Positions 1-8,732 of a stretch of 64,000 nucleotides of DNA are shown one piece after another (the stretch's first letter is position 1; every line of letters starts with the position of its first letter). Under the pieces are notes generated by a model. The model did no database searches and had not been told where the DNA came from. It was given only the letters and a program-made list of their open reading frames with translations. A program made the translations under genes and the position numbers. Source of the stretch: Ancylobacter gelatini (lineage in GTDB: Bacteria > Pseudomonadota > Alphaproteobacteria > Rhizobiales > Xanthobacteraceae); NCBI RefSeq assembly GCF_022601675.1, contig NZ_JAKVIL010000005.1, positions 186,001 through 250,000 on the forward strand, in the 5' to 3' direction.

Positions 1-1
1 C

Positions 2-1147
2 GAGGCTCGCGCGGACGAGCACACCGCCTGGCGCCGCCACCTTCACACCCTGCCGGAGACCGCCTTCGAGGAGGTGCGCACCAGCGCCTTCGTCGCGGAA
101 AAGCTGGAGAGCTTCGGCCTGCCGGTACATCGCGGCCTTGCCGGCACCGGGCTGGTGTCAACGCTGAAGGGCAGGCTCGGCGAGGGTCCCGCCATCGCGC
201 TGCGCGCGGACATGGACGCGCTCGATATCCATGAAGAGACCAACCTCCCCTGGCGCTCGACCACGGCGGGGAAGATGCACGCCTGCGGCCATGACGGGCA
301 CATGACCATGCTGCTCGCCGCCGCCGAATATCTGGCCGCCCACCCCGATTTCGCCGGCACGGTGCATTTCGTGTTCCAGCCGGCCGAGGAGAATGAGGGC
401 GGCGGCAAGGTGATGGTCGACCAGGGCCTGTTCGAGACCTTCCCGGTCATCGCGGCCTATGGGCTTCACAACTGGCCGAACGCGCCGTTCGGCAGCTTCC
501 TCGGTCGCTCCGGCGCGATGTTCGCGTGGTTCGACATTTTCGAGGTGACGATCACCGGGCGCGGCGCGCACGCCGCCATGCCGCACAAGGCCATCGACCC
601 GGTGGTGACGGCGGCCGAACTGGTCGGGGCGCTGCAGTCGGTGGTTTCGCGCAGCGTGCCTCCGCACGAGCCGGCGGTGCTCACGGTCACCCAGATTCAC
701 GGCGGCGAGACCTGGAACGTTATTCCCGACGAGGTGGTGCTGCGCGGCACCGCGCGTGGCTTCGACCCGCAGGTCCGCGACCTGATCGAGGCCCGCTTCC
801 GCGACATCGTTGGGGGGGTGTGCGCGGCCCATGGCGCAGGGGCGCGCATCCGCTACGAGCGGCGCTATCCCGCCCTGGTCAACGCGCCCGTCGAGCTGGA
901 ACAGGCCTTCGCCGCGGCGGGCGCCACCGTCGGCGGCGAGCACCTGATCCGAGACGCCGCCCCGTTCATGGCGGCGGAGGATTTCGCCTATATGCTGGAA
1001 CGCGTGCCGGGCTCCTATCTCTGCCTTGCCAGCGGACCCGGGCCCAATCTCCACAACGCGCAGTACGACTTCAACGACGCGCTGATCCCGGTCGGCGCCA
1101 GCTACTGGGTCAATCTGGTGCGCCAGGTGCTTGGCCCGGCGGCATAG
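2..1147 (+). CDS. M20 family amidohydrolase (hippurate hydrolase-like), 5'-truncated by window
   Basis: This is a zinc-dependent amidohydrolase of the M20 peptidase family, of the kind that hydrolyses N-acyl or N-carboxamide amino acids in the cytoplasm. The open frame already runs at base 2 and reads WRRHLHTLPE, which matches the normal N-terminal region, so the true start lies before the window. A GTG at 74 is internal. Metal and catalytic motifs are visible: LRADMDALDI, KMHACGHDGHM, QPAEENEGGG with the catalytic Glu pair, the dimerisation-domain GRGAHAAMPH, and the C-terminal MAAEDFAYML His/Glu region. The visible part is 381 residues, close to full length for the family. The downstream carrier starts 8 bp after the stop, so the two are probably co-transcribed and the carrier may import the substrate. 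The exact substrate cannot be read from sequence. Confidence 0.9.
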   Translation, partial: EARADEHTAWRRHLHTLPETAFEEVRTSAFVAEKLESFGLPVHRGLAGTGLVSTLKGRLGEGPAIALRADMDALDIHEETNLPWRSTTAGKMHACGHDGHMTMLLAAAEYLAAHPDFAGTVHFVFQPAEENEGGGKVMVDQGLFETFPVIAAYGLHNWPNAPFGSFLGRSGAMFAWFDIFEVTITGRGAHAAMPHKAIDPVVTAAELVGALQSVVSRSVPPHEPAVLTVTQIHGGETWNVIPDEVVLRGTARGFDPQVRDLIEARFRDIVGGVCAAHGAGARIRYERRYPALVNAPVELEQAFAAAGATVGGEHLIRDAAPFMAAEDFAYMLERVPGSYLCLASGPGPNLHNAQYDFNDALIPVGASYWVNLVRQVLGPAA

Positions 1148-1155
1148 GTTCCATC

Positions 1156-2436
1156 ATGGCCCTCCCCCACGCCGCTGCACCGGAAGAGACGGGCGCACCC
1201 GCTGCAACCGATCCACCGGCGCGGCATGTGCCTCCCCGGCCCGGCGGGCTGTTCATCTCGGCGCTCGGCGCTGCGCAGATCTGCTCCTGGGGCTCGCTCT
1301 ATTATGCCTTCCCGCTGGTCGCGCAGGCCATGAGCGAGGATCTCGGCTGGAGCAAGGCCGAGCTCTACGGCGCCGCCACGCTCGGCCTCGCTCTGGCGGG
1401 CCTTGCCGCCTACCCGATCGGCGCGGCGATCGATGCCGGCCGGGGGCGCCTTATCATGGCCGGCGGCTCGCTGATCGCCGGAACCCTGCTGGTCCTGTGG
1501 TCCTTTGCCGGCAACATGGCGCTGTTCTATCTCGCCGTTGCCGGCATCGGCGCGATGCAGGCCGCCACGCTCTACGACCCCGCCTTCGCGGTGGTGGCGC
1601 GCCGGGCGGGGCCGCTGCACGCGCGCTCCGGCATCACGGCCATCACCATGTGGGGCGGCTTCGCCTCGACCGTGTTCATCCCGCTGGTCCATCTGCTGAT
1701 CGAGGCCGGCGGCTGGCGCGAGACTCTGCTGGTGCTCGGCCTGATCAACATCGTCATCTGCGCGGGACTGAACTTCGCGGTCATCGACCCCGCCGCCGAC
1801 GCGCCACAGCCGGCGGCGGCGCATGATGATCCGAGCGCGCGGCAGGTCATGGCGCAGGTAGTGCGCATGCCGGTGTTCTGGGCTCTCGCCATCGCCTTCA
1901 CCGCCTATTCGGCGATGTTCTCCGGCTTCACCTTCCATCTCTACCCGCTGCTGATCGAACGCGGCTTCGACGCCGCCACCGTGGTCGCGGCCATCGCCAT
2001 CATCGGCCCGGCGCAGGTCGGCGGGCGGCTGGTGATCTGGCTTGCCGTGCCGCATGCGCCCGTGCGCGTGGTGGGCTCGATCATGGTCGCGGTATTCCCG
2101 CTGGCCTTCCTCGCGCTCGAATTCATGCCGCCCTCCTTCGCCGGCGTGGCCGGGTTCGCCCTGTGCTTCGGCGCCGCCAACGGCATCATGACCATCGTGC
2201 GCGGGCTGGTGGTGCCGGAACTGCTGACGCGCCGGTCCTATGGCGCGGTCAATGGCGCCCTCGCCGTCCCCGCCACCGCCGCGCGCGCCGTCGCCCCGGC
2301 CGGCATGGCCCTGCTGTGGTCGGCGGCCGGCTCCTATGACGCGGTGCTTGGCGCCGTGATCGTCGGCGCGCTGGTGCTGGCCGCCGGCTTCTGGTGCGCG
2401 GCGGCGCTTTCCAGGGCGCGGGCGGAACTGGACTAG
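1156..2436 (+). CDS. MFS transporter
   Basis: This is a 426-residue inner-membrane carrier of the major facilitator superfamily. About twelve hydrophobic segments can be followed, beginning near residue 33 (LFISALGAAQICSWGSLYYA), with a hydrophilic central loop (PAADAPQPAAAHDDPSAR) between the two six-helix halves. The start is the ATG 8 bp after the amidohydrolase stop. The same frame is open further upstream, but that stretch lies inside the amidohydrolase gene and is not protein-like. The last codons overlap the convergent flavin-oxidase gene by 4 bp. Transport of the amidohydrolase's substrate or product is a reasonable guess from the pairing, but the substrate is unknown. Confidence 0.85.
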   Translation: MALPHAAAPEETGAPAATDPPARHVPPRPGGLFISALGAAQICSWGSLYYAFPLVAQAMSEDLGWSKAELYGAATLGLALAGLAAYPIGAAIDAGRGRLIMAGGSLIAGTLLVLWSFAGNMALFYLAVAGIGAMQAATLYDPAFAVVARRAGPLHARSGITAITMWGGFASTVFIPLVHLLIEAGGWRETLLVLGLINIVICAGLNFAVIDPAADAPQPAAAHDDPSARQVMAQVVRMPVFWALAIAFTAYSAMFSGFTFHLYPLLIERGFDAATVVAAIAIIGPAQVGGRLVIWLAVPHAPVRVVGSIMVAVFPLAFLALEFMPPSFAGVAGFALCFGAANGIMTIVRGLVVPELLTRRSYGAVNGALAVPATAARAVAPAGMALLWSAAGSYDAVLGAVIVGALVLAAGFWCAAALSRARAELD

Positions 2437-3071
2437 CCGGCCCCGGAAGCGCCATCGATCGCACGCCCGGCCTTCAGCGCCGCGTTCTCGGCCTCAAGCT
2501 CGGCGAGGCGACGGCGCAGCGGGGCGACCGCCTCGGCAACCTCGCTCTCGGTGAAGCGCGGTGTGATGTGCTGCGGGCAGTTCCAGTCGAAGGCGGTGAG
2601 CCTGAGGCGGTAGAGGCGCTCGATCCGTCCCCGGTAGCCGGGCACGCGGAGCTGATCAGCCAGCGCGGGGTCGGCGTCCACCGCGAGCACCTGCGCATGG
2701 GCGTAGATCTTCAGCCGCGCCCGGCGCGGATAGTCCATCAGGAACAGGCAGACCCGATCATTGGCGGCGGCGTTGCCGGTGCTGATATATTGCCGGTTCC
2801 CGGCGAAATCGGCGAAGGCCAGCGTGCGCTCGTCGATCATCTTGAGAAAGCCGCGCGGCCCGCCGCGATGCTGGACATAGGGCCAACCGGTCTCGGACAC
2901 GGTCGCCATGTAGAAGCTGTCCCGGCTCGCGATGAAGGCCGCCTCGCTCGGCGTGAAGCGATCCGAGGCGCGCTCGCTGGCGAAGTCCTCCCACATCTCG
3001 GCGGTGCCCATCTGCTCCTGAACGGCGCGGACGGCCGGCGTGATGGCGATATCGAGAAACCCATAGCCCAT
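2433..3071 (-). CDS. Pyridoxamine 5'-phosphate oxidase-like FMN-binding protein
   Basis: This 212-residue protein belongs to the PNPOx-like split-barrel flavoprotein group. The core lies at about residues 40-150: SRDSFYMATVSETGWPYVQH begins the barrel, followed by LAFADFAGNRQY and a C-terminal ARLKIYAHAQVL strand. A short coiled-coil-like tail (LRRRLAELEAENAALKAG) follows. The ATG at 3071 has a strong GGGAGG ribosome site seven bases upstream. It is 54 bp downstream of the AhpD-like gene on the same strand, so the two probably form one operon under the neighbouring LysR regulator. Members of this class reduce small molecules or bind flavins; which reaction this one performs is not visible. 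Confidence 0.82.
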   Translation of the reverse strand: MGYGFLDIAITPAVRAVQEQMGTAEMWEDFASERASDRFTPSEAAFIASRDSFYMATVSETGWPYVQHRGGPRGFLKMIDERTLAFADFAGNRQYISTGNAAANDRVCLFLMDYPRRARLKIYAHAQVLAVDADPALADQLRVPGYRGRIERLYRLRLTAFDWNCPQHITPRFTESEVAEAVAPLRRRLAELEAENAALKAGRAIDGASGAG

Positions 3072-3125
3072 GATAAGCCTCCCACGGCAGATGGGGGCCG
3101 AGCCCGGCGCCCGGCCCTTTCGACG

Positions 3126-3671
3126 TCACGCGGCCTCGGAAGCCCGCACCACCGGAAAGTCGATGTCGGTCTTGGCGACCTCGTTCAGGTAATTGGTGAA
3201 GCTGTTCTCCGCGACCAGCGCGACGATTTCCACGATCTGGCCGTCGGTGAAGCCGGCCGCACGCACCGCCGCGAGATCGGCGTCGCCGACATGGCCGCGC
3301 TCGCGCGCCACCTTGGCCGCGAAGGCGACGGCCGCATCGGCGCGGGCATCGCCCGAAGCGCCGTTGCGGTTCAGTGCGATTTCCTCCGCGGTGAGCTTGG
3401 CGAGGTTGAGCGCGAGATAGCTGTGAGCGGACAGGCAGTAATCGCAGCCATTGACCTGCGCCACGGCAAGCGCGATGCGCTCGCGGGTCTTCACGTCGAG
3501 CACCTTCGACAGCGCTCCGTTGAAGCCGGTATAGGCGGTCAGCGCCGTCGGGCTGGTGGCAATGAGGCGGAACAGGTTCGGCACCGCGCCGAGCGCCTTG
3601 TGAACGGCGTCGAGCGTGGGCTTCGAGCCTTCCGGGGCGTCGTCGCGGGCGGGGATGGCGATACGGGACAT
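3126..3671 (-). CDS. Carboxymuconolactone decarboxylase / AhpD-like protein
   Basis: This 181-residue protein has the CMD-family peroxidase signature CDYCLSAHSY at about residues 76-85. The CxxC cysteines and the following His form the redox site of AhpD-type alkylhydroperoxidases. The preceding TRERIALAVAQVNG helix is also typical. It is probably a cytoplasmic peroxide- or thiol-detoxifying enzyme. The start has GGAAAG upstream. It is the first gene of a two-gene unit with the PNPOx-like protein and is transcribed away from a LysR gene, with an inverted repeat between them. Family assignment is firm, the physiological substrate is not. Confidence 0.87.
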   Translation of the reverse strand: MSRIAIPARDDAPEGSKPTLDAVHKALGAVPNLFRLIATSPTALTAYTGFNGALSKVLDVKTRERIALAVAQVNGCDYCLSAHSYLALNLAKLTAEEIALNRNGASGDARADAAVAFAAKVARERGHVGDADLAAVRAAGFTDGQIVEIVALVAENSFTNYLNEVAKTDIDFPVVRASEAA

Positions 3672-3741
3672 CGGTCTTTCCTTCGCTGATGCGGGCCAGC
3701 ACGGCCTGCCTGCGACGCAACATGCTCCGTTCCGGTTAGCT

Positions 3742-3770
3742 GGATAATCTGCTAGTTGTGGGAATTATCC
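3742..3770. promoter_or_regulatory. Inverted repeat, candidate LysR operator
   Basis: A perfect 7-bp inverted repeat, GGATAAT, 15 bp, ATTATCC, lies in the 120-bp space between the divergent AhpD-like gene and the LysR gene. LysR-type regulators usually bind dyads of this size and position and control both themselves and the divergent gene. This is AT-rich for the neighbourhood, as expected of a shared promoter. Binding is inferred only. Confidence 0.55.
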
Positions 3771-3791
3771 TCTCGAAAACCGGAATGATGA

Positions 3792-4715
3792 ATGGACCGC
3801 TTCGAGGCGATGTCCCTCTTGGTGGCGGTCTCCGACGCCGGAAGCTTCTCGGCGGCCAGCCGGGCGCTCAAGGTCCCGCTGGCGACGCTGAGCCGCAAGA
3901 TCGCCGAGCTCGAAGCGCTGATCGGCGCGCGGCTCCTGACCCGCACCACCCGCCGGCTCTCGCTCACCGATGCCGGCACCGCCTATGTGGCCGCCGCCCG
4001 GCGCATCCTGGAGCAGGTCGAGGAGGCCGAGCGCGAGGTCGCCGGCGAGTTCACCACGCCGAAGGGCGAACTGGTCGTCACCGCGCCGCTGATGTTTGGC
4101 CGGTTGCATGTGCTGCCAGTGGTGGCCGAGTTTCTCGCGGCGTTCCCGCAGATCGACGTCCGGTTGCTGCTGGCCGACCACAACCTCCATCTCGCCGAGG
4201 ACCACGTCGACATGGCGGTGCGCATCGGCGCACTGCCAAATAGCACGCTGGTCGCGACCGGCATCGGCACGATGCGCCTCGTCACCTGCGCCAGCCCGGC
4301 CCTGCTTGCCGGCCACGGCGTGCCGGACCGGCCCGACGCCCTGCCGGCCCTGCCGACCATTGCCTACGAGATGCCCTCCGCGGTGCCGGCATGGCGCTAC
4401 CGCGTGCCCGGCAGCTCCGAACCGCTGGATGTTCCGGTGCGGTCGCGGCTGCTGGTGAGCACCACCGAAGCTGCCGTCGACGCGGCCACGCGCGGCATCG
4501 GCGTGGTTCGCCTGCTGCATTATCAGGTGGCGGAGGCGATCCAGCGCGGCGCGCTGACCCTGATCCTGGAGGATTTCGAACCGGAGCCGGCACCGGTGCA
4601 TCTGGTCCACGCCGCGCGCGGGCAGATGCCGCTGAAGATGCGGCGCTTCCTCGACCTCGCCGCGCCACGGCTGCGCGGCACGCTGGCGAAGCTGTCACAA
4701 GGGCGGGCGAGTTAG
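3792..4715 (+). CDS. LysR family transcriptional regulator
   Basis: This 307-residue regulator starts with a winged helix-turn-helix (about residues 1-60; SFSAASRALKVPLATLSRKI holds the recognition helix), followed by a linker helix and a periplasmic-binding-protein-like effector domain from about residue 90. The form RTTRRLSLTDAG is typical of the subgroup often linked to quinone, aldehyde or thiol stress. It is divergent from the AhpD-like/PNPOx-like pair, which it probably controls. Its last 4 bp overlap the convergent TauE/SafE gene. Confidence 0.92.
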   Translation: MDRFEAMSLLVAVSDAGSFSAASRALKVPLATLSRKIAELEALIGARLLTRTTRRLSLTDAGTAYVAAARRILEQVEEAEREVAGEFTTPKGELVVTAPLMFGRLHVLPVVAEFLAAFPQIDVRLLLADHNLHLAEDHVDMAVRIGALPNSTLVATGIGTMRLVTCASPALLAGHGVPDRPDALPALPTIAYEMPSAVPAWRYRVPGSSEPLDVPVRSRLLVSTTEAAVDAATRGIGVVRLLHYQVAEAIQRGALTLILEDFEPEPAPVHLVHAARGQMPLKMRRFLDLAAPRLRGTLAKLSQGRAS

Positions 4716-5479
4716 GCGAACAGCGCGCCGAGATAAGGCCGCACGCCGTCATAGACCAGCTTCAGCGACAGCACGAACAGAGCGCCCATCACCAGCCGGA
4801 AGAACAGCTGCTCGGGGATGCGCCGGTTGAGCCAGACGCCGAGGAAGGTCGCCGCCACCGCGACCGGCGCCAGCCAGGCGGTGATGGCAAGATTGGTCGG
4901 GTTGAGCTGCCCGAGTGCCCAATAGGGCAGGATCTTCATCGCATTGATCGCCGCGAACAGCAGCGTCGAGGTGCCGGCGAACACCATTTTCGGCAGGCGC
5001 TGCGGTACCATATAGATCTGATAGGGCGGGCCGCCGGCATGCGTCATGAAGCTGGTGAAGCCGCACACCGTTCCCCAGAACATGCCGCGCGGAACATTGG
5101 CGGGCTTCGCTTCGAGATTGGCGCGGCCGAGCCAGCGGTGCAGGCAGAAGGCGAGGCCGATCAGCCCCACCGCCAGCATCACCTCCGCATCCGTCACCAC
5201 CGAGGCACTCGCCCAGCCGAGCCCGATGCCCAGCGCCGCCGCCGGGGTCAGGATGGCGAGGTTGCGCACCGAGAATTCGCGACGGTAGGCCCAGACACCG
5301 AACATGTCGGAAATGACATACACCGGCAACAAAAGCCCGGCGGCGGCGATGGGCGGCATGGCGAGCGAGAGGATCGGGACCGCGAGCAGGCCGATCATCG
5401 GCACGCCGCCCTTGCTCATGCCCACGGCAAGGGCAGCCGGCACGGCGGCCAGCGCGAACGCCAGTTGCGGATCGATCAT
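4712..5479 (-). CDS. TauE/SafE family sulfite exporter-like permease
   Basis: This 255-residue integral membrane protein has about eight hydrophobic segments and the family's typical start, with GMSKGGVPMIGLLAVPIL near residues 20-37. The second half repeats the pattern (CGFTSFMTHAGGPPYQIYMV), as expected for the duplicated TauE/SafE fold. Members move sulfite, sulfoacetate or other small organic anions across the inner membrane. No sulfur gene flanks it, so the substrate stays open. It is 42 bp downstream of transaldolase on the same strand and could be read from that promoter. Confidence 0.87.
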   Translation of the reverse strand: MIDPQLAFALAAVPAALAVGMSKGGVPMIGLLAVPILSLAMPPIAAAGLLLPVYVISDMFGVWAYRREFSVRNLAILTPAAALGIGLGWASASVVTDAEVMLAVGLIGLAFCLHRWLGRANLEAKPANVPRGMFWGTVCGFTSFMTHAGGPPYQIYMVPQRLPKMVFAGTSTLLFAAINAMKILPYWALGQLNPTNLAITAWLAPVAVAATFLGVWLNRRIPEQLFFRLVMGALFVLSLKLVYDGVRPYLGALFA

Positions 5480-5521
5480 GTCACACTGTCACGCCCGTCG
5501 CGGCCCGTTCCCTTCGCGCGA

Positions 5522-6493
5522 TCAGGCCGCCTGCGCACCCTCGATGCGCTTGCCGACCAGCGCGCGCAGGCTGTTGAGGTCCTTCACGAAGGAGCGGATG
5601 CCCTCGGAAAGCTTCTCGGTCGCCATGGCGTCCTCGTTCAGCGCGAAGCGGAACGCCTTCTCGTCGAGAGCGAGCCGGTCCGGGGCGCCCTCGACGTGGG
5701 AGGGGTCGAGCCGGCGCGCCAGCGTACCCTCGTCCTTGGCGAGTTCGTCGAGCAGCGCCGGGCCGATCGTCAGCCGGTCGCAGCCCGCCAGCGCCTCGAT
5801 TTCCCCGGTGTTGCGGAACGAGGCGCCCATCACCACCGTCGGGATGCCGTGCTTCTTGTAATAGGCGTAGATCTCGCGGACCGACACCACGCCGGGGTCG
5901 GTCTCGGCGGTGAACGGCCCCTTGCCGGCCTTGACGTGCCAGTCGAGGATGCGCCCGACGAAGGGCGAGATCAGGAACGCGCCGGCATCCGCGCAGGCGC
6001 TGGCCTGGGCGAGGGAGAACAGAAGGGTGAGGTTGCAGTCGATCCCCTCCTTCTGAAGCACCTCGGCGGCCTTGATGCCTTCCCAGGTCGAGGCGATCTT
6101 GATCAGGATGCGATCACGCCCGACGCCCCGCGCCTCATAGGCCTTGATGAAGGCCCGCGCCTTGTCGAGGGTGGCGGCGGTGTCGAAGGACAGATCCGCA
6201 TCGACCTCGGTGGAGACACGGCCGGGCACGATGCCGGACAGCTCCGCGCCGAAATTCAGCGCCAGCCGGTCGCAGGTCGCCGCCACCACCGCCTCATGCG
6301 CGCCGGACTGCTTCTGCCCCCAGGCGATCGCTTCATCAACCAGCCCGGCATAGGCCGGGGTCTCCGCGGCCTTCAGCAGCAGCGTGGGGTTGGTGGTGCA
6401 ATCCTGCGGTTTGAGCCGGCGCACCGCCTCGATGTCGCCGGTGTCGGCGACGACCACGGTCATGGCGCGCAATTGCTCGAGCTTCGAGGGCAT
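5522..6493 (-). CDS. tal: Transaldolase
   Basis: Transaldolase transfers the dihydroxyacetone unit between sugar phosphates in the non-oxidative pentose phosphate pathway. The 323-residue length and the whole motif order follow the TalB type: [11 protein letters not shown] near residue 14 with the catalytic Asp, [10 protein letters not shown], and the Schiff-base lysine K132 within [11 protein letters not shown], the same number as in Escherichia coli Tal[12 protein letters not shown] and [11 protein letters not shown] follow. The ATG at 6493 is the natural start. The next gene on the same strand is the TauE/SafE permease. Confidence 0.96.
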   Translation of the reverse strand: MPSKLEQLRAMTVVVADTGDIEAVRRLKPQDCTTNPTLLLKAAETPAYAGLVDEAIAWGQKQSGAHEAVVAATCDRLALNFGAELSGIVPGRVSTEVDADLSFDTAATLDKARAFIKAYEARGVGRDRILIKIASTWEGIKAAEVLQKEGIDCNLTLLFSLAQASACADAGAFLISPFVGRILDWHVKAGKGPFTAETDPGVVSVREIYAYYKKHGIPTVVMGASFRNTGEIEALAGCDRLTIGPALLDELAKDEGTLARRLDPSHVEGAPDRLALDEKAFRFALNEDAMATEKLSEGIRSFVKDLNSLRALVGKRIEGAQAA

Positions 6494-6686
6494 CGTCGTG
6501 TCTCACTCTCTCATGGTGGCACGGGTCGCCACCCTTTGAACCTTGGTTCCACTTGGACCACGGAACCCCGGCACGCTTCAAGATGGCCGGCATGCTCCGT
6601 CCGGGCGGCGACCGTCTTGTGACGATCGGGGACTAGGCGTAAACCCTTGTTGCACGGCACGAGGCGACCGTTACCAAGGCATACCG

Positions 6687-7526
6687 ATGGACGATATTCA
6701 CTACCGTGAATACAAAATTCTGCTCCGCCCGGAGCGGTTCTTCGATCCGCATCAATTCGAGGTCTACTGGCACAAGCTGTGCCTCATCGCCGCCGAATTC
6801 AAGGTGGGCGTCACCACCAACAAGGATGCGTTCAAGCGTCAGGTCCGCGAGGTGCTGTTCTACGACACACCGGACTACGACCTGTATCGCCAGTCCTTCA
6901 TCCTGCGGAAGCGCACCTTCTACACCGATGGCTGGCCCGAGCCGCAGCATGAGCTGACCTTCAAGTTTCGCCATGCCGACCTCGAGACCGCGGCAAGCAT
7001 CGACGTCACGCCGCATCTGCACGGCAGCGCCAACATCAAGTTCAAGGAAGAGCTGCTGCCGCTGAAGGACAGCGTCGGCGGCATGCGCTCGCTCTACTCG
7101 CACAATTGCGTGCTGCTCACCCCCGGCCTGGTGCTCGACGAGGGGCTGGAGCGTATCTCCACCGTGTTCCCGACACTGAACGAGCACTGCCCGGCGCAGA
7201 AGGGTTCGCCCGTTTCGCTGGTGAACAACCTGCCGGTGGAAGAAGTGCAGGTGAATGTCGGGCTGTTCGATTTCGGCCACGAATTCGAGGCCAAGGCGAC
7301 GCTTTCGGTATGGCGCGACCGCCCGACCGAGACCACCATCATCGGCGAGTTCGCCTTCCAGGCGAAATTCGACCGCTACGACGCCGTGCACGCCAAGGCG
7401 CGCATCCGCTCGGAGGAATTCTTCAAAGCGGTGCAGACCGAGGCCAGCGAGTGGGTCCAGCTCGGCGCCACCAAGACGGCGCTGGTCTACAGCTTCGGCC
7501 AGAAGGCAGCGGTCGGCCACGAATGA
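6687..7526 (+). CDS. Conserved protein with CYTH/VTC-like features, upstream of chromate transporter
   Basis: This 279-residue cytoplasmic protein has no signal peptide or membrane segment. Its N-terminal part resembles the triphosphate-tunnel fold: an opening REYKILL strand, then VLFYDTPDYDLYRQSFILRKR, in which a conserved DTP..DL motif is followed by a strand rich in basic residues, then HELTFKFRH. Two later strands (EFEAKATLSVW, EFAFQAKFDR) fit a closed beta-barrel. That similarity is my pattern reading, not a search. The ATG at 6687 is preceded by AAGG; the frame is open further upstream but without plausible protein. The stop overlaps the next gene's ATG (ATGA), so translation is coupled to the chromate transporter pair. 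Function unknown. Confidence 0.7.
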   Translation: MDDIHYREYKILLRPERFFDPHQFEVYWHKLCLIAAEFKVGVTTNKDAFKRQVREVLFYDTPDYDLYRQSFILRKRTFYTDGWPEPQHELTFKFRHADLETAASIDVTPHLHGSANIKFKEELLPLKDSVGGMRSLYSHNCVLLTPGLVLDEGLERISTVFPTLNEHCPAQKGSPVSLVNNLPVEEVQVNVGLFDFGHEFEAKATLSVWRDRPTETTIIGEFAFQAKFDRYDAVHAKARIRSEEFFKAVQTEASEWVQLGATKTALVYSFGQKAAVGHE

Positions 7527-8176
7527 ACACCTCGCTCCCTCCCGTCGAGGCGGCCCCGACGGGGCCGGACGCGCCACCGCCGGGCGCGGCCCCGACCGCA
7601 CCGGCCAAGGTGCCGATGGCCGAGTTGTTCATCACCTTCCTCATCATCGGCGCCACCAGTTTCGGCGGCGGCGTGGTGGCCTATCTGCGCAACGCGCTGG
7701 TGCTGCAAAAAGGCTGGCTCGACGAGGAACGCTTCCTCTCCGCGCTGGAAATCTCGCAGGCGCTGCCGGGGCTGAACGCCACCAATATGGCGATCATCGT
7801 CGGCGACCGGCTGCGCGGCGTGGTCGGCTCCGTCGTCGCCTTTCTCGGCATCACCCTGCCGGGCGCGACGCTGGTGATGGTGCTGGGCGTGCTCTACGCC
7901 TCCAATGCCAAGAACCCCTATGTGAACGCCGCGCTGATCGGCGTCGGCGCGGCGGCGGTCGGCATGCTCACCGCCGTCACCTTTCAGATCGGGCGCAAGC
8001 AGTTCGGCAAGTGGATCGACGTCGCGATCATTCTCGTGACCGTGACGCTGATCAATTACCTCCATGTCTCGCTGATCTGGGTGCTGCTCACGGTCGGGCC
8101 GGTCGCGGTCTTCATCTACCGGCCCTCGCAGCTTGAGCCGCCATCGGTACCGCCGAAACAGGAGACGGTGCCGTGA
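7523..8176 (+). CDS. Chromate transporter, first half (short-chain CHR)
   Basis: This 217-residue membrane protein is one half of a split CHR-family transporter. After a Pro/Ala-rich N-terminal tail of about 30 residues comes the CHR signature FLIIGATSFGGGVVAYLR, then EERFLSALEISQALPGLNATN, corresponding to the conserved SQxxPGP region, and five or six hydrophobic helices. In bidomain ChrA proteins both halves are in one chain; here they are separate and must pair in the membrane. Start and stop overlap both neighbours (ATGA before, GTGA after), indicating tight translational coupling. CHR proteins export chromate or related oxyanions; the native anion cannot be told. Confidence 0.88.
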   Translation: MNTSLPPVEAAPTGPDAPPPGAAPTAPAKVPMAELFITFLIIGATSFGGGVVAYLRNALVLQKGWLDEERFLSALEISQALPGLNATNMAIIVGDRLRGVVGSVVAFLGITLPGATLVMVLGVLYASNAKNPYVNAALIGVGAAAVGMLTAVTFQIGRKQFGKWIDVAIILVTVTLINYLHVSLIWVLLTVGPVAVFIYRPSQLEPPSVPPKQETVP

Positions 8177-8703
8177 ATCTTCAGGAGAACCTCACCGTCC
8201 TCGGCGTGTTCTCGCTGCTTTCCGTGCTCGCGGTGGGCGGAGGCGCGGCCGTGCTGCCGGAAACCAAGGCGCTGGTGGTCGACACCCATCACTGGCTGAC
8301 CGACGACCAGTTCCGCGACATTTACGGCCTCGGGCAGGTGGTGCCCGGGCCGAACATGCTGATGGTGATGGTGATCGGCTATCACGTCTCGGGCTATTTC
8401 GGCGCGCTGCTGGCCTATCTCGGCTTCTTCGTGCCGGCCGGACTGATCTCCTGGGGCGCTTCGCGGATCTGGGATCATTTCGAGGGTTCGCCCTGGCGCC
8501 GCTCGCTCCAGGAGGGCTTGGCCCCGCTGGTGGTCGGGCTGATGGCGGCCGGCACGATCTCGATCGCCCGTACCGCGATCGACGGCGCGACCACGGTCGC
8601 GATCGCCATCGCGGTGTTTCTCGGCGTGCGCTTCGTCAAGAAGGTCAACCCCGCCATCTTCGTGCTCGGCGGCGGGGTGGTCGGCTTCCTGACACTCAGC
8701 TGA
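8173..8703 (+). CDS. Chromate transporter, second half (short-chain CHR)
   Basis: This 176-residue partner starts with GTG overlapping the stop of the first half. It has its own CHR signature: VFSLLSVLAVGGGAAVLPE near residues 12-30 and FRDIYGLGQVVPGPNM, which keeps the canonical PGPN that the first half has as PGLN. About five membrane helices follow. The two short CHR proteins are expected to form one antiparallel heterodimer. A 30-bp gap separates it from the convergent AIM24 gene. Confidence 0.88.
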   Translation: MNLQENLTVLGVFSLLSVLAVGGGAAVLPETKALVVDTHHWLTDDQFRDIYGLGQVVPGPNMLMVMVIGYHVSGYFGALLAYLGFFVPAGLISWGASRIWDHFEGSPWRRSLQEGLAPLVVGLMAAGTISIARTAIDGATTVAIAIAVFLGVRFVKKVNPAIFVLGGGVVGFLTLS

Positions 8704-8732
8704 ACCGGCCCGCCGGCGCGGGCCGGCAGCGT

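Noticed and set aside
158..1054. 298-codon minus-strand frame opposite the amidohydrolase
   Set aside because: It is a GC-rich antisense shadow of a gene with clear catalytic motifs.
526..1155. Longer MFS protein starting inside the amidohydrolase gene
   Set aside because: The extension is out of frame with a well conserved enzyme, is Arg/Gly-rich and lacks a ribosome site; the ATG at 1156 gives a normal carrier.
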